From positions 124,001-188,000 of the forward strand of contig JBBRYX010000002.1 in assembly GCA_038237225.1 (NCBI GenBank): a stretch of DNA of 64,000 bases, in the 5' to 3' direction. The stretch comes from DASVUC01 sp038237225. GTDB lineage: Bacteria; Planctomycetota; Phycisphaerae; Tepidisphaerales; Tepidisphaeraceae. The notes under the pieces were generated by a model that saw only the letters and a program-made list of their open reading frames with translations, had not been told where the DNA came from and ran no database searches. Shown piece by piece: positions 1-8,553 of the stretch. Position numbers and translations under genes: made by a program. Within the stretch, counting starts at the first letter, position 1, and each line of letters opens with the position of its first letter.

Positions 1-1
1 G

Positions 2-502
2 ATCTTCTTCCAAGGCGCCTACTGCGGTCCTGGCGGCAGCGATTCCGAGCTGCGCGCCTACGTGATGACCAAGCTGCTGTGGAATGTGAATACCGACACG
101 GATGCCGAAGTGTCGGCATGGATGCAGGGCGTCTATGGCAACGCCTGGAAGCCGATGCGCCAATGGTTTGATCTGGTGCACCAGCAATTTGAGCCCGCCG
201 ACGCGCATCTGTTCTGCTACAACAAACCCCAGCCGAAACGCCTTACGCCTGAGGTTCTGGCAAAGGGTGATGCACTCTTCGCTGAAGCAGAAAAGCTCGC
301 GCAGACGGATCTCCAGCGCGAGTACATCAAGAAGAATCACCTCGGCCTGACCTACGTCCAGTTGGACCTTCATCCCGACACCGGGCCGAAGTTAAAGCAA
401 TTCATGGCCGACATTCACTCACTCGGCATCACCAACACCAGCGAGCCCCAAACCGCCGATCAATGGGAGCAGGCGTACGTGGCGCAGCACCAGAAGAAAT
501 AA
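2..502 (+). CDS. DUF4838 domain protein, C-terminal part
   Basis: The reading frame is open from the window edge, so the true start lies upstream and only about 166 C-terminal residues are visible. The visible part opens with a Q-G-A-Y-C-G-P-G-G segment followed by LRAYVMTKLLWN and a YGNAW motif. This matches the end of DUF4838, a domain found in large secreted proteins related to alpha-glucuronidase-like glycosidases and common in Planctomycetes and Bacteroidetes. The substrate cannot be inferred. The gene converges on the lipoprotein pair that follows. The family call rests on recalled motif spacing, without an alignment. Confidence 0.75.
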   Translation: MFFQGAYCGPGGSDSELRAYVMTKLLWNVNTDTDAEVSAWMQGVYGNAWKPMRQWFDLVHQQFEPADAHLFCYNKPQPKRLTPEVLAKGDALFAEAEKLAQTDLQREYIKKNHLGLTYVQLDLHPDTGPKLKQFMADIHSLGITNTSEPQTADQWEQAYVAQHQKK

Positions 503-525
503 CTTTCGCCACATCGCCGCGATCG

Positions 526-1215
526 CTACTGCACCGTAAATCCCTCCGGCTCCTCTTCATCCGGCTTCCATTTGTAGAACAGCTTCGCGATCTTCTCCGA
601 CAGCCCGCGGTACAACGAGTTCTTTAGTTCCGACTCCGAACCCGCGTTGGCAGCTCCCCATGTCGTTCCGGTGCTCAAGGGATATCCGTCCGCCATGTCC
701 GTCGGCCAGAGCGTCTGTCCGGACTTCACATCAACCATCTTGACGCGAACCGCAACGTCCCCGCGCAGCGATTCACCGCCCAGAAGCGATTCCACCGTCC
801 GCTCCGTAACCGCCACCCAGACCACCTGCTCGGCCCCCACCGTGCGCCCGACTTCAGCCACCGTCATCTTCTTGAAATCCTCCGGCTTGGCAATCCGGAT
901 CTCGCGAACCTTCGCCGAATCCACCACCGGCATCTTCTTCACATGCCCGCGGATCTCCTCCTCCACATACCGGCTCAGCAGCTCATCATCCGTGAGCCCG
1001 GTCGCACGATGATAATCCTCGACCAGCACGACCAGCGGCCGCGATTGTGGAACATACTTCGCCGGAACCGCCGGCGGCCCCATGATCTTGTGCGCCGCCA
1101 GCCCCGCCGCCGTGCAGCCCGCGGCAGACATCCCAAGCAGCAGGAACAACAGGTGGAGCCTCAGGCCAGATCCGATCGATTCACGCCTTCTCTCATTGCA
1201 GGACGGGCAGCTCAT
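526..1215 (-). CDS. predicted lipoprotein of unknown function
   Basis: A 229-residue protein with an N-terminal hydrophobic segment ending in a lipobox (A-A-G-C near residue 34), so it is probably exported and lipid-anchored. The mature part has alternating beta and alpha segments and phrases such as VVWVAVTERTVESLLGGE and VKMVDVKSGQTLWP. These recall the small alpha/beta fold of CsgG/LpoB/TolB-N-type periplasmic lipoproteins, but I do not recognise a specific family. Its ATG overlaps the stop of the upstream gene by four bases (ATGA), so the two are probably translated together. Both share the pattern of a hydrophobic leader, a cysteine and an A-A-H segment, which suggests distant paralogy. 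Confidence 0.7.
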   Translation of the reverse strand: MSCPSCNERRRESIGSGLRLHLLFLLLGMSAAGCTAAGLAAHKIMGPPAVPAKYVPQSRPLVVLVEDYHRATGLTDDELLSRYVEEEIRGHVKKMPVVDSAKVREIRIAKPEDFKKMTVAEVGRTVGAEQVVWVAVTERTVESLLGGESLRGDVAVRVKMVDVKSGQTLWPTDMADGYPLSTGTTWGAANAGSESELKNSLYRGLSEKIAKLFYKWKPDEEEPEGFTVQ

Positions 1216-1877
1216 CGGTCCTCCTCCTCATGCGGCAGGAAGCGATTCGCAATCTGCGTCGCCAGCGAGTCGATCGTCCCCGCGTAAATTTTGTAATCCC
1301 CGACGTTCGGAATCCCCTCGCGCGGCGCCTTCGGCGGAAACGCAATCTTGATCCCGCTCTCACCGAACGAGTCTTTTCCCACCGCGCCGCTCACCTCAAC
1401 CACCTTCACGCTGGCCGCTGCCGTCCCGCGATACAGGTCCGTCGAGAGATCCGACCGCGTCGCAAAATTTTCAATCTCGATGTAGATCAGCCGGCTCACG
1501 CCCAGCTTCGGCGCCACCGAAGCGATCGGGGATCCCTCGATCTCGGGATGGTCCTGCTGATAGCGCACGATCGAAGCCGGCTGCACTGGAAAGTTCGTCC
1601 CCTTCAGTTGCTTCGCCTTGGGCGCTGCCGCCGCCAGGCGCTTCTGCACCGCATTGGCGAGATCGACCTGGATGGAGGAGAAATCGATCCGCACGCCTCG
1701 ATCCGCCCACACCATCACCCCCACCGTCTGCCCCGCCAGTCCATCATAAGCCGGCAGGATTGTCGCCGGCGGCATCGCATGCGCCGCCACGCCCAGGGCC
1801 GCGCATCCATTCACAAAAATCAACGCGCAATACAACGCTGCAAGAAACGCAATTCCGCTGAGTCGATAGCCACGCAT
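1212..1877 (-). CDS. predicted lipoprotein, partner of the downstream lipoprotein
   Basis: A 221-residue protein. I chose the internal ATG at 1877 over one at 1898 because AGGAG lies eight bases before it. The leader MRGYRLSGIAFLAALYCAL ends in a V-N-G-C lipobox. The mature region contains QTVGVMVWADRGVR and ASVKVVEVSG strands, again resembling the CsgG/LpoB-like alpha/beta lipoprotein fold, an inference only. It forms a two-gene operon with the following lipoprotein through a four-base overlap. No enzyme motif is visible. Confidence 0.7.
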   Translation of the reverse strand: MRGYRLSGIAFLAALYCALIFVNGCAALGVAAHAMPPATILPAYDGLAGQTVGVMVWADRGVRIDFSSIQVDLANAVQKRLAAAAPKAKQLKGTNFPVQPASIVRYQQDHPEIEGSPIASVAPKLGVSRLIYIEIENFATRSDLSTDLYRGTAAASVKVVEVSGAVGKDSFGESGIKIAFPPKAPREGIPNVGDYKIYAGTIDSLATQIANRFLPHEEEDR

Positions 1878-1995
1878 GGTGCAAACTCCTGGTGTCAATC
1901 AAACGCGCCCACCCGTTCGCGCGTGATGCGTTTTACCCGCAACGGTTCCGAAATTCCCGCTTAATCTCTCTTCTCTTCACACACGTCCGATAAAC

Positions 1996-2025
1996 GAAAA
2001 AGGCGCCGTCCCTCGGACGGCGCCT
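1996..2025 (-). terminator. Rho-independent terminator
   Basis: An 11-bp stem (arms at 2001-2011 and 2015-2025) with a three-base loop is followed on the minus strand by a run of T (plus-strand A at 1997-2001). It sits directly after the stop of the 986-residue secreted protein and before the lipoprotein pair, separating the two units. Confidence 0.85.
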
Positions 2026-2051
2026 TCTTTGGACCGTGATGGAAACCGAAA

Positions 2052-5012
2052 TTAGCTCAGAACCGACAACAGATCTTCCCGCTGCGCGCTTTCATCCGCG
2101 CCATCGCCCTTGATCCGCGTCTGACTGAATCGCGCCGCCGCCAGCGGGTTGCCCTGGCCAAGTCCGAGCGCCGCGTCGATTCCGGTGTAATCGGTGGCGT
2201 CGATGTTGCCGTCGAAATTCGTGTCGCCGTAGAACCACGAGACGCTTGGATCCGCGCTGGTTCCAATGTTCGCATCCACCGCCGTGTAATCCTGTGCCGT
2301 CACCTGGCCATCCATGTTGGTGTCGCCGATGTAGGTGTACTTGCCGAGGATCGAATTGGCGCCGACCAGATTTCCGCTGCCCGGCGGCCACTCCGTCATG
2401 CCGACCAACGCGTTGTCAAACAGCGCGAGGATTGTTGTTCCGCCTTCGACTTGTCCTTGTGTCGATACGATTCCGGTCTTCGAGGAATCGAGCGCTCCCG
2501 AGTATCCCTCGAGCACTCGACCCTGAAGGTCAACGTACGTTGCCGTGCTCGCGATCAGGTCGTTGTCGTTCAGGTCCAAGGCAGCCGATGCTCCGATCGT
2601 CATCGCGTTAACCTGGAAGTATCCGTTGCCGTTGGACTGCCGGGCAACGCTCGAACCCGTGAGATTCAAACCCGCCAGATGCTGGTTCCCGTTGAAATTC
2701 ACCTGACCCGCGCCCGAAGCGGCAACAACCAGCGCCGGGTTCGCAATCCCGACATCGCCGGTAATCGCGTAGCTCCCAGCGAGAACGTTGAGCGCTTCAA
2801 GCCCATTGCCTCCGCTGAACGCCACGGGTATCGAAACGCCGTTGAGGCTCAATTGATCGTTGTTGGCGCTCGTCGTGTTGACCGTTGCGCTGGTGACGCC
2901 GGCGAAGCTGAGTGTCACACCGTTCTGCACAGCGCTCATCGCTCCACCCGACTCGGCTAGCACGATCGGCTGCCCGGATCCGTCGTAATCGGCCACAACG
3001 TTGCCGGCGGTCTGGTACGCAAACGGAACCGCCGCCGAGAATGTCCCGATCGTTCCCGAAGCTCTCGCATTCCCCGCGACGTCAAGCACCTGCGCCGAGT
3101 TCTGGGTCACGGTATAGGTGCCGTTGTCCGCCCGGTTCCATGTGCCGCCCGGAGCCGAAATCCGGTATGTCACCGTAACCGTCGATCCGGAACCGCTGAT
3201 GCTGAACGTGGTTGGGTTATAGGAGAGGCTATTTCCCGAAACGGTGATGTCACCGTTTGTAATCGAGGCAAGATCCAAGCCGGTAACCGCATCGGTATAC
3301 GTGATCGGCACATCCAGGTAAGTGCTGCCACCCGTCGGGACGGGCGCTGTCAGCGCCGCGGCCGGCGCCACACGGTCGAGCGTGTACTGCCATTGCGCCC
3401 CGAGCGTCTCGCCGCCCGAGTTCACAGCTTTCACCTGCCAGAACTTCACGCCGTCTGATGGCGAAATGGCGAACTCGCTGACGCTGGTTGTAAAGCTCGT
3501 TCCGCTCGTCCCGATATAAATCACGTAGCTCGATGCGCCCGCGGCGTCATCCCAATCCAGCTTCGAGAAGGTGGCGTTCAGCACAGCGCCGTTGGCGGGA
3601 ACAGGGTTGCTCGGCGCCGACGGCGGCGGCGTCACGATCGAAAAACTCACCGCCGGGCTTAGCGTCGTATTCCCCACCATGTTCTTCGCAACTACGTACC
3701 AGGTATGATTTCCGCTCGTGAGCGATGGACTCAGGGTCCATTGGCTGGACGCCGTGTTCCCCTTAAAGCTGGCGTCCAGATAAACATCGTAACTCGTGGC
3801 CGCCCCCGTTGTGTTGGTCGTGACAACGTCATCCCAGTCCAGCGACGTCACCGGCGGTGCAACGGTCCCCGCCGGTGTCGGATTCGCGGGTACACCGGGC
3901 AGCACACCCACCACATTGCCCGCGATTGCCGCCCGCTCCGCGGTTGTCGTGTTATTCTCATCAAACCAGTTGATCCCGCGATATCCGTACGCCTGGAACG
4001 TGTTGGTTGTCGCAGATCCCCCCGAGACGATGATGGGAATGTTCGTCGAACTCTTCGCCGCGGTGATGAACTCCGATACCTCCGCAGCTGTCGTCGTGCT
4101 CGCAGAGTCGTAGGTCATTCCCGTCAGAATGATCGGCTTGATCGAATTGGGCTTGTTGTACCAGATGTTCTGCCGCGCGGGCGTCTCGAACGACAGCGGC
4201 GCATATTCCGAATTCACATCGTCAACCATGATCGTCGGCGTCATGGTCTGGCCGTCAAATCGCGAGCGGGTGTTGAGGGGCACCGTGGCCCAGTTGTTCC
4301 AATATGCCTGCGGCATGGTCGCGTCGCAGTAATCGCCCAGCTCAATGAACGGCACCTGCGAGTGGAAGCTGACGTATGGAAAAGAGCTGTATGCGATGAA
4401 GAAGCCATCGCGCGAACCCGTGCCGCCGCCTATCTGACTCTTGCCGATGCCCTGCATGTAATCCACGATCGCTTCATGTTGGTCGCCCGCCCCATCCAGC
4501 GGCACCGCGCTCAGATACTCGTTCTCAATATCCAGCACCGCGCCATCCCCGCCGACACTGGTCATGATGCTGTTGAAAATGCTGATCTCGCCCGCCACCG
4601 AAGTGGTGATTCCCGTGCCGTGCGTGGTCGATCCGCCGTAAATGTAAAAGTACGGCATGATCTTGATGCCTGCCGAATGCGCCGCCGCCACCACCGCCGA
4701 CGTATAGTTTGTCACGCCGCCCGCGTTCACAAAAGCATTGTTCCCGCTCCCCGCTTTCGTGATGAAGTAATTGATCTTCTCGTTCGACTTCATGTACGTG
4801 AAGTACGCGAGATAATCCGGAGTGCCTCCCGGCCCGCTCGTCCAATAGTTGACCGGCAACTGGTGCGCCGTCGAGGTCGACATTGCATTGCGCAGATCCC
4901 AGCCCCAGGTTCCATTCCCTGTATTCTCCGAGTCAATTCCGTTGGCAAACATCGCCATCAGACGCCGGGGTTCCAAAAGCTCTATATTCGGTGATGATCG
5001 ACGTCGGCGCAA
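2052..5012 (-). CDS. secreted planctomycete surface protein: TIM-barrel-like N-terminus, Fn3/Ig-like modules, dockerin-like C-terminus
   Basis: A 986-residue protein read from a TTG start at 5012 that has AGGAG six bases upstream; no ATG is as well placed. Residues 1-20 carry the planctomycete export signature (arginine cluster, then LLEPRRLMA). Residues about 22-370 look like a catalytic alpha/beta barrel (segments IKIMPYFYIYGG, GAVLDIENEY, DATMPQAYW), with Asp/Glu at strand ends as in glycosidases; I cannot name the family. Two fibronectin-III-like modules with L-D-W-D-D signatures (about 385-550) and a bacterial Ig-like module starting DRVAPAAAL follow. Residues about 895-960 hold two dockerin/EF-hand repeats (GDTNMDGQVTAQDY and GDTNFDGNIDATDY), predicted to bind calcium. 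The C-terminal 130 residues resemble those of the two following secreted proteins. Confidence 0.8.
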   Translation of the reverse strand: MRRRRSSPNIELLEPRRLMAMFANGIDSENTGNGTWGWDLRNAMSTSTAHQLPVNYWTSGPGGTPDYLAYFTYMKSNEKINYFITKAGSGNNAFVNAGGVTNYTSAVVAAAHSAGIKIMPYFYIYGGSTTHGTGITTSVAGEISIFNSIMTSVGGDGAVLDIENEYLSAVPLDGAGDQHEAIVDYMQGIGKSQIGGGTGSRDGFFIAYSSFPYVSFHSQVPFIELGDYCDATMPQAYWNNWATVPLNTRSRFDGQTMTPTIMVDDVNSEYAPLSFETPARQNIWYNKPNSIKPIILTGMTYDSASTTTAAEVSEFITAAKSSTNIPIIVSGGSATTNTFQAYGYRGINWFDENNTTTAERAAIAGNVVGVLPGVPANPTPAGTVAPPVTSLDWDDVVTTNTTGAATSYDVYLDASFKGNTASSQWTLSPSLTSGNHTWYVVAKNMVGNTTLSPAVSFSIVTPPPSAPSNPVPANGAVLNATFSKLDWDDAAGASSYVIYIGTSGTSFTTSVSEFAISPSDGVKFWQVKAVNSGGETLGAQWQYTLDRVAPAAALTAPVPTGGSTYLDVPITYTDAVTGLDLASITNGDITVSGNSLSYNPTTFSISGSGSTVTVTYRISAPGGTWNRADNGTYTVTQNSAQVLDVAGNARASGTIGTFSAAVPFAYQTAGNVVADYDGSGQPIVLAESGGAMSAVQNGVTLSFAGVTSATVNTTSANNDQLSLNGVSIPVAFSGGNGLEALNVLAGSYAITGDVGIANPALVVAASGAGQVNFNGNQHLAGLNLTGSSVARQSNGNGYFQVNAMTIGASAALDLNDNDLIASTATYVDLQGRVLEGYSGALDSSKTGIVSTQGQVEGGTTILALFDNALVGMTEWPPGSGNLVGANSILGKYTYIGDTNMDGQVTAQDYTAVDANIGTSADPSVSWFYGDTNFDGNIDATDYTGIDAALGLGQGNPLAAARFSQTRIKGDGADESAQREDLLSVLS

Positions 5013-5231
5013 AGCTAACTCCTGCTCTCTCGGGCGTTAAGGAAAGGGCTGCAAGCGGGGCTGAAACGACTTTCAGAATCCTAATGACGATTATACCGTA
5101 AACGTTAAAAATGCCTACCGCTAAATCGTTAGCAGCCGCTTAATTCTGTACCGTTTTGAGCCCGTTGCAGTTCGATTCATGCTGCATCGAATACATTAAA
5201 CCCCGGAACGCTCCCGCCCATTCCCCCTAAC

Positions 5232-8200
5232 TCATACCAACAGGTCTCGATTCGACTTGAGCGATAGCGGCAACCCCGGCACCGGCCTCGCCGCAAGGGG
5301 ATTACCCATGCCCAAACCTAGACTTGCATCAAGTGCCGTATAATCCAGCGGCGTCACAAACCCGTCCAGGTTGCTGTCCCCGCTCGCCCACTCCAGCCCC
5401 ACAGCGGGCGTCGTCCCCAAGTTCGCATCGACGGATGTATAGTCCTGCAGCGAAACCTGCCCGTCGAAATTTAAGTCCCCAAGATACGTATACTTACCGA
5501 TCACCGTGCTCAGCGAAAGCAGGTTCCCGCTGCCCGGCGGCCACTCCGTTAGCCCCACCAGCCCATTGTCGAGCAACGCCAGAATCGTCAACCCTTCCAG
5601 ACGCTGTGCCACGCTGGAGATGAGCCCTGTCTTGCCCGCGTCCGGCTCCACCGAATATCCATCAAATACCTTCTGCAACACATCCAGATAGACCGACAGG
5701 CCGCCGGTGTAATCGACAATCAGATCATTGTCATTCAGATCCAATCTGCCCGCGCCCGCGAAGCTCAGACCCCTGGTTTGAAGATAAAGATCGCCGTCCG
5801 CCGCAACGACCGCCAGACCGGAGACGTTCAGCGCGGCCAAGTGCTGTGATGAATCAAAGCGCACTTGCCCGACCGCGCCGACGTTCACGGTCAGGTTCGC
5901 GCTCCCCGCCCGCGCATCGGCAGCAAACGAATAACTCCCCGCGCTGACGTTAAGGACCGCGGTCTCACTCACGCCCGTCCCCGCGTTAAACTCCACATCC
6001 GATGATGTCGCCCCGCTGATCGTCAGCGTATCGTTCCCCGCGCCGCCTGCGATCGTCACCGGCACACCCGCGCTCGTTCCGCTGATCGTGATCAGATTGT
6101 TCCCGCTCTCACAGATCAGCTCCAACCCCTCGATCGTTCCGTACGCAATCGAAAACGTCCCGATCCCGAACGATGCGGAAACGAACCCGCTCTGCACGCC
6201 ATACGTCGCGTTTTTGTTGGTGCGTTGATCGATGAGCACCAATGAATCGCCCCCGCTCCCGCCCGCGACGGTGATGCCCACCGGCGCCATCTCGCTCGGT
6301 CCCTGCAGCAACTCGACTGTCACTGAATCATCTCCGCCCCCCGAATTGATATTCAGCGGCACACCCGAATCCCCCTCCGCGCCCCTTCCGCCATACAGCG
6401 TCACCAGGACGACATTGTCCCCATCCGCCCCGTACAGAGTCACCGCCTCGACGGACAAGAACGATAGCGAGCCGAAGAAGTCCCGGTCAAAAGTATTCCC
6501 GTTAAACGTGTACGTGTCGTCGTTGGCGAGCAACTGGTCATTGAGAGTAAGCGAATCATTTCCCGCATCCCCGCTTACGCTCACATTTCCCGGAATCGCA
6601 TCCAGCGTTCCCGCGCCGACGCTGATCGTGTCATCGCCATCCCCGCCGAAGATCACCACGCTCTGCCCCGGCGCCGTCGAATTAACGTTGATCGTGTCGT
6701 TGCCGCCGATCCCGTTGATCGTCGCGCTCTCGGCGCCGAAGAATCGCCACAGTTTCCCATCCGCCGCAATCGACGCTGTCGAGATCTCGATGAAATCCGC
6801 ACCCGCGCTCCCGACGAACACCAATGCATCCGATCCAGTTCCCCCATCAAACGTCAACGGCACAGCCCAGCCGCTGCTGATGCTCAATTGATCGTTGCCC
6901 CCATTGCCGTTGATCGTCGCGCCTTCGACCTCCACCAGCGTGATCAGCGCGCCTGTCAGGTCAATCGATTCGCTCGCATTCGACCCGTTAATCACCAGCA
7001 CATCGCTCGCGCCCGAGCTGTTTCCCCCGCCGTCATAGAAGATCCCGCCGCTCGGCATGGGGTTACCATTCGCATAATCCAGCGTCAGCGAATCATCTCC
7101 CGCCCCCAGCGAGAACGTCAGCGATGTAACCAAACTCCCCGGCAGGGTCGCGTTCAGCATAGCGTTCACCAGCACTTCGTATTTCTGCCCCGTCTCATCC
7201 TTCCGCACCCAATAGCTTTCGCTCGCCCCCGTTCCGCTGAACGTCAGCGGCACGTACGCAAGGTTCACCCCGCCGAGCGTCGCCGCCGCGGGCACGCTCA
7301 CCTGCTTCACCACCGCGCTCGCATATCCCGGCGGCGCGATCTGCCGAACAATAAAGGTCCCACCCGCCAACCCTCCAATCGTGTAGCTCCCGTTGGCGCC
7401 ACTAATCGCCATCGGCTCGTTCAATTGCCGCGAACCGTTGTTGTTGAGATCCACATACACCGTCGCCCCCGCAACGCGGGTCTCCCCGCTGTATAACCCG
7501 TCCCCGTCATTATCCCGAAATGCAATCCCCGTAATGCTCGCCGGCACGAAGTTGATCGTCGCCGCCACCCCGCTCTGAACGAGCGCGCTTCCCGAGTCAT
7601 TTTTGGCAATCAGCAGCCGCGTGAACGGCGGCGTCCCCGCCGGCTTCATCCCCTCGGTCGCATCGGCCCCATTATCAAACACCGGATGCCCGATCGAAAC
7701 ATCCTCGTAGTTCAACACGATCGTCCCCGCCGCTGATCCCGTGTTCAGCGACAGCACCGCCTGAAACGTCACAGTTCCAAATGCGCCAAACTCGACGCGC
7801 CGCAGTGCATTCCACTGGATGATCAGCCTGTTGTTTGCCGCATCCAATTTGTAAAGCACCGCATCATCGCTCGCCCCCGCCTCGCCACCCACCGCCGCCG
7901 TGGTCCAGTCATCCCACAGCACCCCAATTGACGCCGGCGCCGGGCCAGTGATCAGATCCGTATTGATTCCGCTGCTGGCGCCCGAGCCGAACGTGATCAG
8001 GCCATTCTCGCTGACGAACAGCGCATTGCCGGTATACGAAGTCGAGTAAAACGTGAACTGATTCGCCCCCAGCGGCACCGCCGCGCTCGCATCGTTCACC
8101 CCATTCAACAACGTTACCACGCCCGCATCCCCCGGCGTCAGGTGATACGCCCCAAGCCCGCCCGATTGCGCAACATAACCAAACCCGTCCGGCCCGGCAG

Positions 8201-8246
8201 CCGCGAGCAATTGCCGACGCTCCAACCCCTCCATGACACCGCGCAT
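5232..8246 (-). CDS. giant secreted protein: nidogen-like, SdrD-B-like, beta-roll repeats, dockerin-like end
   Basis: A 1004-residue protein. The start ATG at 8246 follows GGGGAG at about 11 bases and leads into the planctomycete motif LERRQLLA. Residues about 20-235 resemble a nidogen-type domain (GVLWDDWTT, LIIQWNALRR, GTIVLNYEDV). Residues about 240-330 form an SdrD-B-like module with D-N-D-G-D-G-L calcium-loop spacing and a PPGYA ending. From about 370 to 780 there are many G-G-x-G-N-D-type repeats like RTX/LEPR beta-rolls. The last part carries two dockerin-like loops (GDLNFDGQVSLQDY, GDSNLDGFVTPLDY). It is paralogous to the next gene along its whole length. An extracellular structural or adhesive role is likely; no catalytic site is seen. 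Confidence 0.8.
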   Translation of the reverse strand: MRGVMEGLERRQLLAAAGPDGFGYVAQSGGLGAYHLTPGDAGVVTLLNGVNDASAAVPLGANQFTFYSTSYTGNALFVSENGLITFGSGASSGINTDLITGPAPASIGVLWDDWTTAAVGGEAGASDDAVLYKLDAANNRLIIQWNALRRVEFGAFGTVTFQAVLSLNTGSAAGTIVLNYEDVSIGHPVFDNGADATEGMKPAGTPPFTRLLIAKNDSGSALVQSGVAATINFVPASITGIAFRDNDGDGLYSGETRVAGATVYVDLNNNGSRQLNEPMAISGANGSYTIGGLAGGTFIVRQIAPPGYASAVVKQVSVPAAATLGGVNLAYVPLTFSGTGASESYWVRKDETGQKYEVLVNAMLNATLPGSLVTSLTFSLGAGDDSLTLDYANGNPMPSGGIFYDGGGNSSGASDVLVINGSNASESIDLTGALITLVEVEGATINGNGGNDQLSISSGWAVPLTFDGGTGSDALVFVGSAGADFIEISTASIAADGKLWRFFGAESATINGIGGNDTINVNSTAPGQSVVIFGGDGDDTISVGAGTLDAIPGNVSVSGDAGNDSLTLNDQLLANDDTYTFNGNTFDRDFFGSLSFLSVEAVTLYGADGDNVVLVTLYGGRGAEGDSGVPLNINSGGGDDSVTVELLQGPSEMAPVGITVAGGSGGDSLVLIDQRTNKNATYGVQSGFVSASFGIGTFSIAYGTIEGLELICESGNNLITISGTSAGVPVTIAGGAGNDTLTISGATSSDVEFNAGTGVSETAVLNVSAGSYSFAADARAGSANLTVNVGAVGQVRFDSSQHLAALNVSGLAVVAADGDLYLQTRGLSFAGAGRLDLNDNDLIVDYTGGLSVYLDVLQKVFDGYSVEPDAGKTGLISSVAQRLEGLTILALLDNGLVGLTEWPPGSGNLLSLSTVIGKYTYLGDLNFDGQVSLQDYTSVDANLGTTPAVGLEWASGDSNLDGFVTPLDYTALDASLGLGMGNPLAARPVPGLPLSLKSNRDLLV

Positions 8247-8553
8247 GAAAACACAACTCCCCGATTAACAACCAGACTCAAACCCACTGAGATCGCACAA
8301 GATAAGCCCGCGCGACAGGCCCCACAAGCAAAAAGCCGCGACACTCCTTGGACAACCGCATCTAGCGCCCATAGCGGCGACGCCAGCGTCGCGGGCGCGG
8401 CGCCGCCCCGCACAGAAAAGGAAAATCGACGCTGCGCGTCGACCGCGACGCAGGCGTCGCCCCTACACAACAGCGATAAATCCAACACTCGATTGCCTTG
8501 GCGACGTCCCTGAGCCTTCACATCCAGCAAACCTCGCGAGTTTCGCGAAGCGC
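8247..8553. other. intergenic region holding a hairpin-rich repeat
   Basis: This 307-bp gap between two minus-strand paralogues holds no convincing gene. Its 8371-8466 part is an inverted, multi-hairpin repeat, listed separately. The remainder presumably contains the promoter of the 1004-residue protein gene, but no clear -10/-35 pair stands out. Confidence 0.6.
8371..8466. repeat. multi-hairpin palindromic repeat
   Basis: Three perfect hairpins follow one another: GCGACGC-CA-GCGTCGC (8377-8392), CGACGC-TGC-GCGTCG (8427-8441) and GCGACGC-AG-GCGTCGC (8445-8460). The outer ends (TAGCGGCGACGCC and GGCGTCGCCCCTA) are near-complementary, so the whole element can fold as a cruciform. Its right end (8441-8467) recurs with one mismatch at 56047-56073 inside a glycosidase-like gene. 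Confidence 0.75.

Noticed and set aside
2160..2350. Genuine cellulosomal dockerin
   Set aside because: The calcium loops fit dockerin spacing, but no cohesin or scaffoldin is present and such repeats are common ends of planctomycete exported proteins, so the word dockerin-like is used.
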